Shown here one piece after another: positions 24,080 to 33,515 of a stretch of DNA of 64,000 bases. Both the position numbers and the translations under genes were made by a program. The notes below the pieces were generated by a model, which had not been told where the DNA came from, ran no database searches, and saw nothing but the letters and a program-made list of their open reading frames with translations. The stretch comes from Hydractinia symbiolongicarpus (lineage: Eukaryota > Cnidaria > Hydrozoa > Anthoathecata > Hydractiniidae), in the NCBI RefSeq assembly GCF_029227915.1, contig NC_079875.1, positions 27,038,001-27,102,000 of the forward strand, written 5' to 3'. Positions within the stretch are counted from its first letter, which is position 1. Each line of letters starts with the position of its first letter.

Positions 24080-25497
24080 TTATCTCAGCTCTTCTAAAAA
24101 GAAAACATATGACTCGTAACTGTTAATAAGCCGGTCATCACAGAAAATTACTGCTCTATCGTTGCAATGTATCCACCTGTGAACCATTTGGTCGAAGGCT
24201 ATGGTTGTGTAGTGACCATTATTTAAGTTGCCGCAATGGTTGATAATAGCCCTTAATTGAAAATTTTTACGAAATTTCACTTCTCCATCTACGGTTAAAG
24301 GTATGGAAAGGGGTAAGCAGTACCAGGGTAAGCAGTAATACGAGAGGCAATTTTTGACACAAGGCCGTTGGCACTGGCAAAACGTTTTAGCTGTAAAATG
24401 AGATGGGAACCGCACGACACTACCTCTTTTTCAACTAGAGCAGTTTGATAAGCGTTGCAAACATGGCAGAAGTAGGCATTGGTGTCTGACAACTCCTCGC
24501 TTTCAAAGAAATTATCTAAGGAAGATTGTAACGTCGGGTGCAGAGAAAGTTGGATGCATGGTGCTATAACTTCTGAGGAGCTGGTAATATGACATGAATT
24601 GCAAGTGGTTGATGTCTTGATGCCAATACTAAAAAGAATTCCAAGAAATTGAAAGTCTAATGACAGACCAGGTAGGAGATATTCAAGAACCTCAGTCCCT
24701 GAGTCGTGCTGAGCAAAGATATTAAATGCACTTCCCTTCGCAGCTGAGATATGATGTTTCATAGCACGCAAAAAATGGGAGGGATCAATTGGACTTCTAG
24801 AAACAGCCAAACTTTGAAGAACATCTACAAATGCATTGCCTAACTTTGAGGTTGTTTTGCTGACAGAAATGGCTTCTTTAACTTTTGGAAGGTTATAAAA
24901 ACATTCTAAGATGGAGTTTGCATAACATGTGTTTCCCAAGTTTTTTAGACCGCTATTCCAAAAATCAGGGTTAGATGGCAATGCGACTGTTGTTTTGGAA
25001 GACCTTGTAGCAAGTTTTTCGGGTTTTTTGATTTTACAAGATTTTGTGTGATTTGCGGAAGATTTTTCAGGGGTTTTTGATTTCTTACATTCCATATTTG
25101 TAACAGAAGAAATTTCAGGAATGATTGGGGCCTTTTCAGGCTCCACCCAAGTGGTAGAATTTCGAGACATCCAGATGTAAAAAGAAGCACTCATGGAGGT
25201 AAAAGTTAGAGATTTTAATAGGGAACGTAAAGGCTTGTTAGGGAAACCAAGGCGACGAAAACAGGTTCTTACTGATTCTGAACAGAAACCCCTTGCACCA
25301 ACCTCAATGGCAAAGAAATGCACGATCCATCCATTGTTTTTCGTAGCATAACAAAGTGAAGAATATTTGCTAAGCTTTCGTTTGTGCCAATATTCCGTGT
25401 TCTCTTCACATGGACAAGTCAGTTCTAACATAATTACAGTTTTGGAAAAACTGGATATTAATAACACGTCTGGGCGTACTTGTGTTATTGCAATGCC
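24080..25497 (-). pseudogene. Retroelement C-terminal tail fused in frame to a ubiquitin-specific protease domain
   Basis: The upstream part (25497 to about 25120) reads RPDVLLISSFSKTVIMLELT, then ENTEYWHKRKLSKY and HFFAIEVGARGFC. This resembles the region after the polymerase in reverse transcriptases of invertebrate non-LTR-like elements. About 60 Ser/Lys/Pro-rich codons link it to a USP (C19 peptidase). The Cys box is GLKNLGNTCYANSILECFYN, the two CxxC pairs of the fingers are CNSCH and CHVCN, then LILQLKRF, and the His box is NHCGNLNNGHYTT followed by WIHCNDRAV. USPs remove ubiquitin from proteins. The frame changes near 24390, where TACTGCTTACCC is repeated with a 3 bp spacer, and the N-terminal side is cut by satellite at 25497. 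All three catalytic regions are present, so the break may be recent. The apparent start at 25569 is inside satellite. Confidence 0.75.
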
Positions 25498-25893
25498 TTG
25501 TCTCAGGTTCTGTATATTTTCGACGTAAAATTTATAAAGGAGGGTTTTAAAAAGAGACGAGTGTCTCATATATTTGCGATTTTTCGTATTGATATAGGAT
25601 AATTGTCATTTAGAGACGAAAACGTGTCAAAGATTGATAAACGAGGTATTTCAAAGGGACGAGTGTCATATTTTTGGGATTTTTCGTATTCATAAAGGAT
25701 AATCAACGAAGCATTTGAAAATGACGAGTATCTCATATATTTGCGATTTTTTGTATGGATACAGGATAATGTGTCTTTATGGACAACAACCTCGTCTCAG
25801 GTTCTACATATTTTAGTCGTAAAATTGATAAACGAGGTATTTAAAAGAGACGAGTGTTACATATTCGCGATTTTTCATATTGATACCAAATAA
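25498..25893 (+). repeat. Satellite fragment, about 3 diverged monomers
   Basis: The same blocks as at 18.7 kb (TCTCAGGTTCTGTATATTTT, GAGACGAGTGT, TTTTTCGTATTGATA, ACAACCTCGTCTCAGG) in the same orientation, with deletions in two units. It is the right-hand end of the array that the USP module interrupts. Confidence 0.9.
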
Positions 25894-26356
25894 TAATGAG
25901 TTTAAGATCCGAAAACCGGGACGGCAACGGGAACGAAAACGTATTAAAATTCTCCAATGCGCATCAGTTTCAAGTATTATTGAAGAGTAGTACTGTGCGC
26001 GATTTTGTATGTTGTTGTTTGTTTTCATAAGATATTTAGAAGTTTTACTGGTTTACTCTGGTTGTATAGATTTTTTTCCTAAGGATGTGTGAAGTAAAAG
26101 TCACCAATGCGTTGGACGGAGGAGCACGATATTACATTTGTAAGAGAAATACTTGCTATATAAACCATAAAATTATCGTAAAGGTTCAGTTGAGAGGAAA
26201 GGGATCTGGCAGCAGATAGCTGATGCATTGAATATAATTGAAGCAGCTTTCGTGTAAATAGAGTTAGATATAGCCAAAACAACTTATGATGTTTCAGCAG
26301 CAACAGGCTACTTTAATGTTATTAATTGATAAACTTGTATCTAAATAATTTTGATG
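25894..26356. other. No gene identified
   Basis: Two minus-strand frames of about 70 codons (25813-26028, partly satellite, and 26079-26303) show no motifs or splice support. Confidence 0.5.
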
Positions 26357-26486
26357 TAGGGGGCATGCAAAAAGTACATTCACTCAAAATCATGGAATTG
26401 CGACCTATTCCACCCCTTGTTCACTTTCGTTCATTTTGACTGACTCCCCTCCCCTCAAGGCAAACATATTTTTTGCACACCCCTTA
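26357..26486. mobile_element. Short MITE-like inverted-repeat element
   Basis: The left end AGGGGGCATGCAAAAAGTAC and the reverse complement of the right end (AAGGGGTGTGCAAAAAATAT) match over about 20 bp with several mismatches. The interior of about 90 bp has no reading frame. It could also be chance similarity of G/A-rich ends. Confidence 0.4.
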
Positions 26487-26837
26487 AGTTTATCAAATAT
26501 TTTAACATTTCCCTTCTAGTTGATTTAATTTTGTTTTGTAAAAGGATACCACTTTACTGGTAGTGTATATACTCAGTTGTTTCAGTTGTTTTGTTCTACC
26601 AGTTATTTGGTAGTGTATAGTTATATTAGTTGTAAGATGCATTTTGTTGTGGAGCTATAAAAAAGAAAAAATTACTTCTTTATATGCATTACATTCAGTC
26701 TAGTGACTGTTGAGGGCTTAGTGGGACGAACAACATAAATTATCACTGGAAGTATTCTTCTAAAACAGCAGGTTCAAGATCAAAGTACTTTGGCACTTGA
26801 TTTCGATATAAACAGTTTCTATTATTACCTTAAGTGG

Positions 26838-26946
26838 ATAAATTTTCGCGTGTACTAATTTTCGCGAGACGAGAATTTAAAGATTTCGCGTGGATTAAAT
26901 TTCGCGAATCAAGGGTTTTTAAAATTTTCGCGTGGATTAAATTTCG
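26838..26946. repeat. TTTCGCG-type minisatellite
   Basis: Blocks of TTTCGCGTGGATTAAATTTC and variants recur four or five times, with TTCGCG every 20-35 bp. It is CpG-rich relative to its surroundings and has no coding potential. 26487-26837 holds nothing recognisable. Confidence 0.7.
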
Positions 26947-27095
26947 CGAATTAGGCCTTCTTTATTTAATTTCGAGACTATATAAATTGTAACTAGAAAA
27001 GAGATGTGTGTTTCTTATTCGAACAAAGGCAGACAAAGTCACTCAAAAGCTTTCAAAAAACTTCAAAGAAAGTACTTTTAGGAGGTTACTAGAGT

Positions 27096-28148
27096 TTATA
27101 ATTGAAATGAAGAGTTGAAGAAGAGTCCTTCGTCATCATCAACTTCATCTCCATCAACATAGTCACAATCGCTTTCCTCCTCTCCATCTCTTCCAAATTC
27201 ACTTATGTACTTTGAGCCTTCCAAGAGAGAATTTGACTGGATTTGAGCTTCACTTTTGTCAATTCCAGTCGCGAGCATGGGATCTATATCTGCGAATGGA
27301 TCCAGGGATGGTAATTCAGATAACCCTTGGTCGACTGCATCTTTAATACCTGACACCTGCCACCCTTTCAAACAGACCTTTTTTCCTTCTTCCGAGGTCA
27401 TTTGATTGTCGACCTCTATAATTCATTTAGCATGTAGGGGCTTTACGGTCGACAACTTCAAATCCACCTCTATTTCATCAAGAGGCTTACCCGCATCTAA
27501 AGCTTGCATGATCTTGGCAGTGTACCATTCTGAAAATTTTTGTTTCATCATTCTTTTGACGTACCCGTTAGGACCACCTTGGACGTCAAGGGGTTGAAAG
27601 AGGTAAGTGAAATTCGCAGGCACACTTTATAGTAAGATGTGATTGTTTTTTAAAACATTCAACACTTTGGGTGTCATTTGGCTTTTGAATACATCCATGA
27701 TAAGAAGGGCGAAATGATCTTCCTTTAAACCTAATTTCTTCCTTTCTTTTTTGACGTAAGGTATTATGATATCCTCCAAGATCTTAATTGATTCTGTTTC
27801 ATTGCTGTAATGCTTGGGGTCCTCACTCAAACTAAAGCTTTTTGGGAAATCAACTCTAGGCAGGCTTTTCTTTGTTTTGCCAGCGTAAATCAGCTGAATA
27901 GGAAGGAAATGTCCTTCCAGTGTGATTGTAAATGTTGCCGTTATAGATCGTTTATCTGTTGACCCTTTAATTGGTACGGTTTTCGATCCCTGTTTAGCCA
28001 TGGTCTTATTCGAGGTTGGAACATACTTTGAAGGAGTTTGATCTAGGTTCAGCACCATTAAGTGTGGTATTTTATGCTTTTCGATTTTGCTTACGATACC
28101 ATACAAAAAACTCTTTGAGAAAGTAAAAAACAATCTTTTGATCCACAT
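27096..28148 (-). pseudogene. pogo-like (Tc1/mariner superfamily) DDE transposase, two nonsense codons
   Basis: The DDE_1 catalytic core carries its first Asp in LNLDQTPSKYV, its second in LLIMDVFKSQMT and its third in FQPLDVQGG. A C-terminal AKIMQALDAGKPLDEI, STVKPLHAK block and an acidic tail (about 27110-27200) follow. All pieces share one frame, broken only by a TAA at 27629-27627 (just before VPANFTYLFQPLD) and a TGA at 27425-27423. The TGA falls right after HAK, where relatives have Trp (TGG). An intact enzyme would cut and paste its element at TA sites. The N-terminal DNA-binding half is missing or decayed; a partly overlapping frame at 28072-28263 may be shadow. Two point mutations make this a young pseudogene. 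I did not find its terminal inverted repeats. Confidence 0.85.
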
Positions 28149-28259
28149 TTAGATATTCTAGGGAAAAGTCAGTATCCTGAGCATCATCGTTTACTATTAT
28201 TTCTCCTAAATGAGGGATTATATAAGAATTTTGTGGATGGGGAAAAATTGTTTTAGTAT

Positions 28260-28745
28260 TCATGAAATGATGAAATTACCAGATTGGTATGCCAAGATCT
28301 TTAAACGTAGCGACGTGAGGTACAATAGAAACGTGTCTATAAAATATCGCTTATGAACAGATGCTTCCAAATGACTCCGTATTTTGTTATTATCGCTCCA
28401 AAATGTCGGATTAATGGTCAAGGCATTGTGGAAATGCGCAATCGATTCGGGTAAGTCCTCTGATTCTGGGTTCACAATTTCTGACGTATAAGCGTATGTT
28501 GCCAAACGTATAGAGAGGTTTAATATTAAAGCATATGATGTCGCCCCCAATCGTGGTTTATGATCCCTATATGGTGGGGGTGACAAGAAATTGGAAAAAC
28601 TACATTTTTTTGCTGTATCAAAATTACGAATATAGTTCTCCAGCGACATTTCTATGCAATAATGCAGCCTTTGTAGATACTTCTGAATTACAGGGTTTTC
28701 ATTGGTATTCAGCGGTTTGGGTATTACAAACGTATTTGTTTTATT
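28260..28745 (-). CDS. Unrecognised protein-coding exon, about 160 codons
   Basis: An open frame running from about 28745 reads TFVIPKPLNTNENPVIQKYL, then the ATG at 28649 (MSLENYIRNFDTAKKCSF), LGATSYALILNLSIRLATY, and ends SGNFIIS and a stop. Composition is normal for protein with several aromatic/Leu-rich segments. It lies head-on behind the pogo transposase with only 110 bp between. It may be a passenger, an unrecognised N-terminal part, or an unrelated exon. No family recognised, and no obvious splice donor before the stop. Confidence 0.45.
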   Translation of the reverse strand, partial: NKTNTFVIPKPLNTNENPVIQKYLQRLHYCIEMSLENYIRNFDTAKKCSFSNFLSPPPYRDHKPRLGATSYALILNLSIRLATYAYTSEIVNPESEDLPESIAHFHNALTINPTFWSDNNKIRSHLEASVHKRYFIDTFLLYLTSLRLKILAYQSGNFIIS

Positions 28746-28799
28746 AAGTGTCCAAGCAACCTTAAAATAAACATAGTTACAAAGACATTGAATTAGTTA

Positions 28800-29482
28800 G
28801 TTGCAGCTGCATAAGATATTGGCATAAGATATTGGCACGCTAAAGTAAAATCGGGAACGTTTTGCGAGAGTTTTCGAGAGTCTTGCGTTGCGAACGTTTT
28901 GCGAGAGTCTAAGAATGTATAATGAAAGAAAAAATCTTGGTAATTGAAAGGAATCCTGATATTTGGCAACATAGCCTTTAATATGTTCCAAGAATTGTAT
29001 CTACATACGCTCTAAGTTTTCTCGCAAAGGCAAGACTGTGGTGTTGAAAATGAATGGATCCACTTTTATCAACCTTGCTCTTGTCATTTAAAACTCGCGA
29101 CCGAAAAACACGTTGATTTGACTTTTGTAGCTTTTGTACCTAGAAGTGAAAATTCGATTGTGATGAAGTGAATGAGTTATGGGGATAAAGAAATTTTAAA
29201 ACATACGTGATAGCCTATAGATGGATTTTTGGATTCTATGGACCATTTAATTTGATTCAATGCTAAGTCTTTGGAGTTTTAAATCCACACGAGTAGATGC
29301 AAGTGGATTGTTTCTCTTTTTTGGTATTCGAAACAATAGAAATACGTATTGACGTTGTAATTTTTTTTTCTAGTAAGGTGATATGAAAGAGTTAGATATT
29401 TGTTTACTAATTTCTAGTTAGCAATATGTAATTCCAGGTAAACAGCTTACCTTACTCCGAAGAAAAGCGAAGTCTTCCGCTT
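28800..29482. other. No gene identified; short GCGAGAGT repeats
   Basis: GAACGTTTTGCGAGAGT occurs twice near 28855 and 28890, and AAGATATTGGCA is duplicated at about 28810-28833. Otherwise AT-rich. A possible splice donor AAG|GTAAGC lies on the minus strand at about 29448. Confidence 0.45.
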
Positions 29483-30166
29483 TTAAATTTTGCTGGAAGT
29501 TTTGCCAATCCATACAGGTGGAGCGGGGAATTTTGTAAAGGATGATTTAATTATTGATAATGCATCTCTGCAATAACCTAAAAACTTGTCAAGATATGTC
29601 ACTGATGTAAAATTTTTTGTGGTAATATTATTGCTTGATGAATAATAGTGATGAAACATGACAGCGTCAAGGACATTTTCTTGCACACTTGACAAAAACT
29701 TTCCAAAATAATGATAACGGTCCAGAGTAGCCACATCGGGACCGACAAGCATGGCTTGGTTTCGTGTCTTTTTATTTAAAATTAGACGCAACAAATGAAA
29801 ATCTTTAGCTAATTGTTCAGGAGGAATTGTTATATTAAGATGACTAGGGTACAAGTCAGGTTCATTACCCAATTCAAACTGTACAAAATAACCCTTCTCT
29901 ATAATATAATCGATAAGCTCCACCGCATTGGTTGGATCCCAAGACCCATCAGGTTTTCTTTCCAAAGAGTTCAGGTCAAAAATAAGTTTCCATCTAACAT
30001 CATAGGAAAACTTACAAAATTCATCAAACTCCGTGGCATTAAAACGATACATCCTAGGCTCAAACTCAATATGATCAGCTGCTGTGCCACCAATTCCAAA
30101 GTAAAACTCGGCTCGGTTTTCATGACCAGTTAATCGTTTAGCCAACGAAAGCAACTTGCTCCACAA
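29483..30166 (-). pseudogene. Heparanase-like (GH79) fragment with an altered catalytic nucleophile
   Basis: The frame of 227 codons covers the middle of a heparanase-type endo-beta-glucuronidase, which cleaves heparan sulfate chains outside cells or in lysosomes. Recognisable blocks are WKLIFDLNSLERKPDGSW, the proton-donor motif FELGNEPD, VGPDVAT, VMFHHYYSSS and the nucleophile strand VWIGKTSS. In active enzymes the last motif reads G-E-T-S-S, with Glu as nucleophile. Here the codon is AAA (Lys), one G-to-A step from GAA. The frame stops four codons later (SSKI then TAA), so the C-terminal part of the barrel and the beta-domain are absent. The 5' end is also missing: the first codon at 30166 is TTG, and no signal peptide is visible. 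It is a single uninterrupted exon. Probably a pseudogene fragment or a catalytically dead paralogue. Confidence 0.75.
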
Positions 30167-30267
30167 TTAAAGTTGTTTCTTGCTGTAAGTGCAAAACGTT
30201 TGACATTAATATAGGAGAGTGACTTTTGGAGACCTGTTGCAATACTTACCAGAAACAGTTTTAAAGA

Positions 30268-30765
30268 TGTCCCTGTCCGCACGTCCGTCTGTCCCTGTCC
30301 GGTTGTCTGTCCGTCACGTAAAATGGTACCTTAGCTGCGACGGGCAAACGCGTGGATTTTAGTAAATTCAAAGGTGCTAAGATCGATATACGAACAGCTA
30401 TTGAACCCTTTTTTTACCCGCTCGAGCGGAAATAAAATGTTTTCTTCAATGGCCACAGGCCAGCTGAACTCATTTTGGAAAAAAGCATTGAGAAGGAGGT
30501 TATTGCGACCACATCTTAATACAACGCTAGTCCGCAAGACATGTCACTAAATTCTCCAACATGGATTTTGTCAGTGAAACTTCATGTTATCTGCGCCGAC
30601 AACTTTAAAAACGTGATGTGGCTTATTCCAACAATGTTAAAAAAAGTCATGTTTTTAAACGGACTACATTAAAACATGAAGTAGCTTATTCAGACAACGT
30701 TAGAAATACCATGTTTTTAAGCTGGCAGCATTAAAAAACTCATTTAGAAAACGTTGAAAACGCCT
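30268..30765. repeat. GTCC-rich simple repeat and a 63 bp minisatellite
   Basis: 30268-30316 is a CTGTCC/GTCCGTC run, often part of short retroelement tails. 30590-30765 has about three units of 63 bp sharing GCTTATTC, CAACGTTA and CATGTTTTTAA, the third one truncated. Confidence 0.6.
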
Positions 30766-31026
30766 TGTTATTTTATTGAAAAAGGACCCGGATAACATCA
30801 ACCCTATGTATTTATACTTATATTTGGTAGTTTACACAGAAAGGGTAAATTTCTGTAAATCAAGTAAGTTGATAAAACGTCTTTAAAAATAATATAATAC
30901 AATAGTCTTAATATAAAACGAGTGCAAATGGCACAATAAATAAATATTCAATAAATTAGTTAAAAAACTTCACTCATCTACAATAAAAACTTGAAGTAAT
31001 CATCTTGCAATAATATTGTTATAAAC

Positions 31027-31949
31027 CTTTAGAAATAAGTAAATCGTAACCGTAATCTAAAGTTTTTGGCGGGCTTCTCGCTGAAAAGACACCAACAGTC
31101 CTCTTCACCATCTGTTTCTTAGACCTTTTTGAAGAGCTTTCATTATATGACTGATCTATTTTACCAAATAATTTTTGATACTTTTTAGTTCGCTACAAAA
31201 GTTTTTTTGTTTCCAAGTGTCGACACCCTTTCCCAGCTTCTCTTTCTTCCTCGGAAGACATCATATCGGGTGGAATGGCTAACAGTTCTTTTTGCTGTGT
31301 GTCTATGTTAGCCATATTGTTCAGAACCTTGCAACTGCGTGTTGCTTTCTAAAATTAAAAAAGCATATATAGTTGCCGTAATCATATCTTTTATGCAACA
31401 AAATATTAGATAACAAAACCTACATGAATTCGCCTTTGACTTTGAGCATTTACTCTTACCATCTGGGTTACTTCTCTGCTTCCGCTGTTGTGTAACTTTA
31501 CTCTGGTAATAAGTACGCATTCCAGCTGAAACTGAAGCTGAAAAATCAGTGAGAGTATTTATAATTCTTTATTACACTGTTTTTCTATATACTTTTCGTG
31601 CAGTAACCGAAAAAATAAATAAAAATTTTCTTTATATAGAAAAATAATTGAGATCAATAACATACCGGTAACAACAATATCTCTATTTTCAAGGTTAGGC
31701 AGTATTCCACAAACAAAACTTCTGATGTACTTAGTTGTTTCAATGTTTTGTTGATGAAATGGTCTAGGCAAATATAATTTTTTTATAAATTCATTTATAA
31801 TACACTATATATACACTATTTTGTTACATGCTAATATTAAGTCAACTCATAAATTAAAAAGTGTATGCTTCATACCCAAGTGCGCTATCAATTTCCCATA
31901 CATTGAGTGTTTGCTGATTGTGTTCATTGTATGCTAGTTTTATGTGATG
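31027..31949 (-). CDS. Unrecognised multi-exon gene (gene C)
   Basis: Four exons join with matching phases: 31949-31876 (HHIKLAYNEHNQQTLNVWEI), 31763-31666 (ALG|PFHQQNIETTKYIRSFV), 31525-31460 (TAGMRTYYQSKVTQQRKQR) and 31349 onward. Sites are TTATAG, CCTAG, TTTCAG and TTTTAG acceptors with GTATGA, GTATGT and GTAAGA donors; introns are 110-140 nt. In the joined phase the protein ends ESNTQLQGSEQYG at a TAA (31310-31308). A second frame through the same last exon, from an ATG at 31315, stays open for about 95 codons to 31027. It is interrupted once by a TAG at 31195-31193 and reads ELLAIPPDMMSSEEEREAGK and later KRTVGVFSARSPPKTL. One of the two is presumably the original C-terminus displaced by an indel. 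Earlier exons were not found. No family recognised. Confidence 0.55.
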
Positions 31950-31977
31950 CTATAAGCAATGAAGTAAGAAAAAAAAT

Positions 31978-32988
31978 ATTCTAAGGATAAAATTTTAAAG
32001 CAGTAATACAACCTTTTCGTTGTGCCTGCCAAGAATTAAACGACGACTTGTTTCTACTACTTTTCTCTAACTTTGTTAGCTGGTTATCGTTGAATGATAA
32101 CGATGAGTTAAATTCTTCCAATAATTCAGTATTACTGGCTGCAGGCAACCTGAAAAGGACCTGCTGTGCTATTACATCCAGGAGAAACGGAACATGCATA
32201 TCAATGGGCGGCAAAAAACAAGTATTAATTACTGCATTGGATTGGGTAATGTCCTTCTATTTTTTTCCATGAAGTTTTCTTTTCTTTTTTTAGTTACAAT
32301 GCGCTGTCTCAGGTCTTGGGTCAAAAAAATTTTTGTCACTGTTTTTGTTGCTTTTTCTGATTGTGCTCAACAGTGGTTTTTCAGTACATGTGGGATCTGA
32401 CAAACCCTTAGCATTCGCAAATTCAATTTTATACAAAGTAGCCACAACATGATTGCAACAACTACGATAGCCTGCTGTACATGTGCAAAATGACGACAAA
32501 ATGTCACTATTGTCATCAAATAAAAACCATAGTTTATGTTTATTTTCGTTACCACGTTGAGATAGCGTAACAGCACATTTAACTACTTTTTTCGAACTTA
32601 TGTCACCAATGTAAACTTTATCAACCCAGCCAGATTTACAAAAACGAGTAAGTAGCTTTAGAATGTCCGATATATTCTGTTTCGAAGGCTTTGGTTGGAA
32701 GAGTATACGAAAAAATCGGACCAATATTAACTTTCGGAAAGTTGATTACATCATCATTATAAAGGGACTGCTCATAAGTAAATGGATCGTCCAGCTCTTG
32801 CTTATGAAGTAGCTCGTTATAGTCTTTAACTTCCTAGCAAGCTGCTCAGCAGTTTTTTTTATTTCAACTTTCTGTTCATGAGCAATTATGGCTCTTGCAG
32901 GTAACGTTCCATGGGATCCAAATGTTGGTAGTCCACGTTGGGAAAGGAATAATTGAAGTCCAAACATTCAATATCTTCAGACGTAGCC
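31978..32988 (-). pseudogene. Decayed SWIM zinc-finger / YqaJ-type transposon protein
   Basis: The start is an ATG at 32988 (MATSEDIECLDFNYSFPNV). Later blocks are EIKKTAEQLARKLK, ELDDPFTYEQSLYNDDVINF and SYTLPTKAFETEYIGHSKA, then in another frame KSGWVDKVYIGDISSKKV and a SWIM finger. The SWIM pattern CxCx(n)CxH is CTCTAGYRSCCNHVVATLYK followed by IEFANAKGLSDP. A later exon (32214-31978) carries LTKLEKSSRNKSSFNSWQAQ and RKGCITALKF, the segment that leads into the YqaJ exonuclease fold in related proteins; the nuclease core itself is absent. There is a TAA near 32890, a frame change near 32640, and truncation at 31978. In ISL2EU/PHIS-type DNA transposons a YqaJ protein accompanies the transposase. 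Here the gene faces left, away from the THAP transposase at 37 kb. Confidence 0.7.
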
Positions 32989-33150
32989 ATCACTTTTGCT
33001 TCATATAACTATATACTTTTAATAAAGTTTTTTTTGTTTTGTTTTTTTTTGAAAATATTTACATTTAACTTGTATCCACCTCACATTAATAACAAACGCC
33101 ACCACATAAACTTCTTATCGCTATCCGCTCTGTTGTTTTTTGTTTTTGTT

Positions 33151-33194
33151 TGCCCTGATTACTCAGGATGCTTTGAGCAGCCGTGAAAAGGTCT
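33151..33194 (-). repeat. Left arm of an inverted repeat upstream of the SWIM gene
   Basis: Read on the minus strand it runs GACCTTTTCACGG, TGCTCAAAGC, AGTAATCAGGGCAAACAAA. It matches 36944-36993 over about 47 bp with roughly eight mismatches. It lies about 160 bp upstream of the SWIM-gene ATG. Likely a transposon terminus or shared promoter. Confidence 0.7.
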
Positions 33195-33515
33195 ATTGTT
33201 GAGTTCAACGGTGTCCCTCTGAAGTTTTACCAGATTTACATATTTTCGTTAGGCTGTAATATTTAGGGCAATATTGTATTCCACTTATAACACTATTTTC
33301 TAAACACCATCAGAAAGAAGATTCTATTGAAGTGGTAGATCTGAATTGAACACTGTAACCTGTACGCCTATATATGGTTCTAAGTATTTGTAATGCCTGA
33401 AATGTGCCGCTTCTGTGCACTAAATACAGATTTCACAGGATTTTATACGAAACTTAAAAACGAGTAAAAAACTGGTGATAAAAATATTTGAATTATATTT
33501 GAAATAGATACTGAT

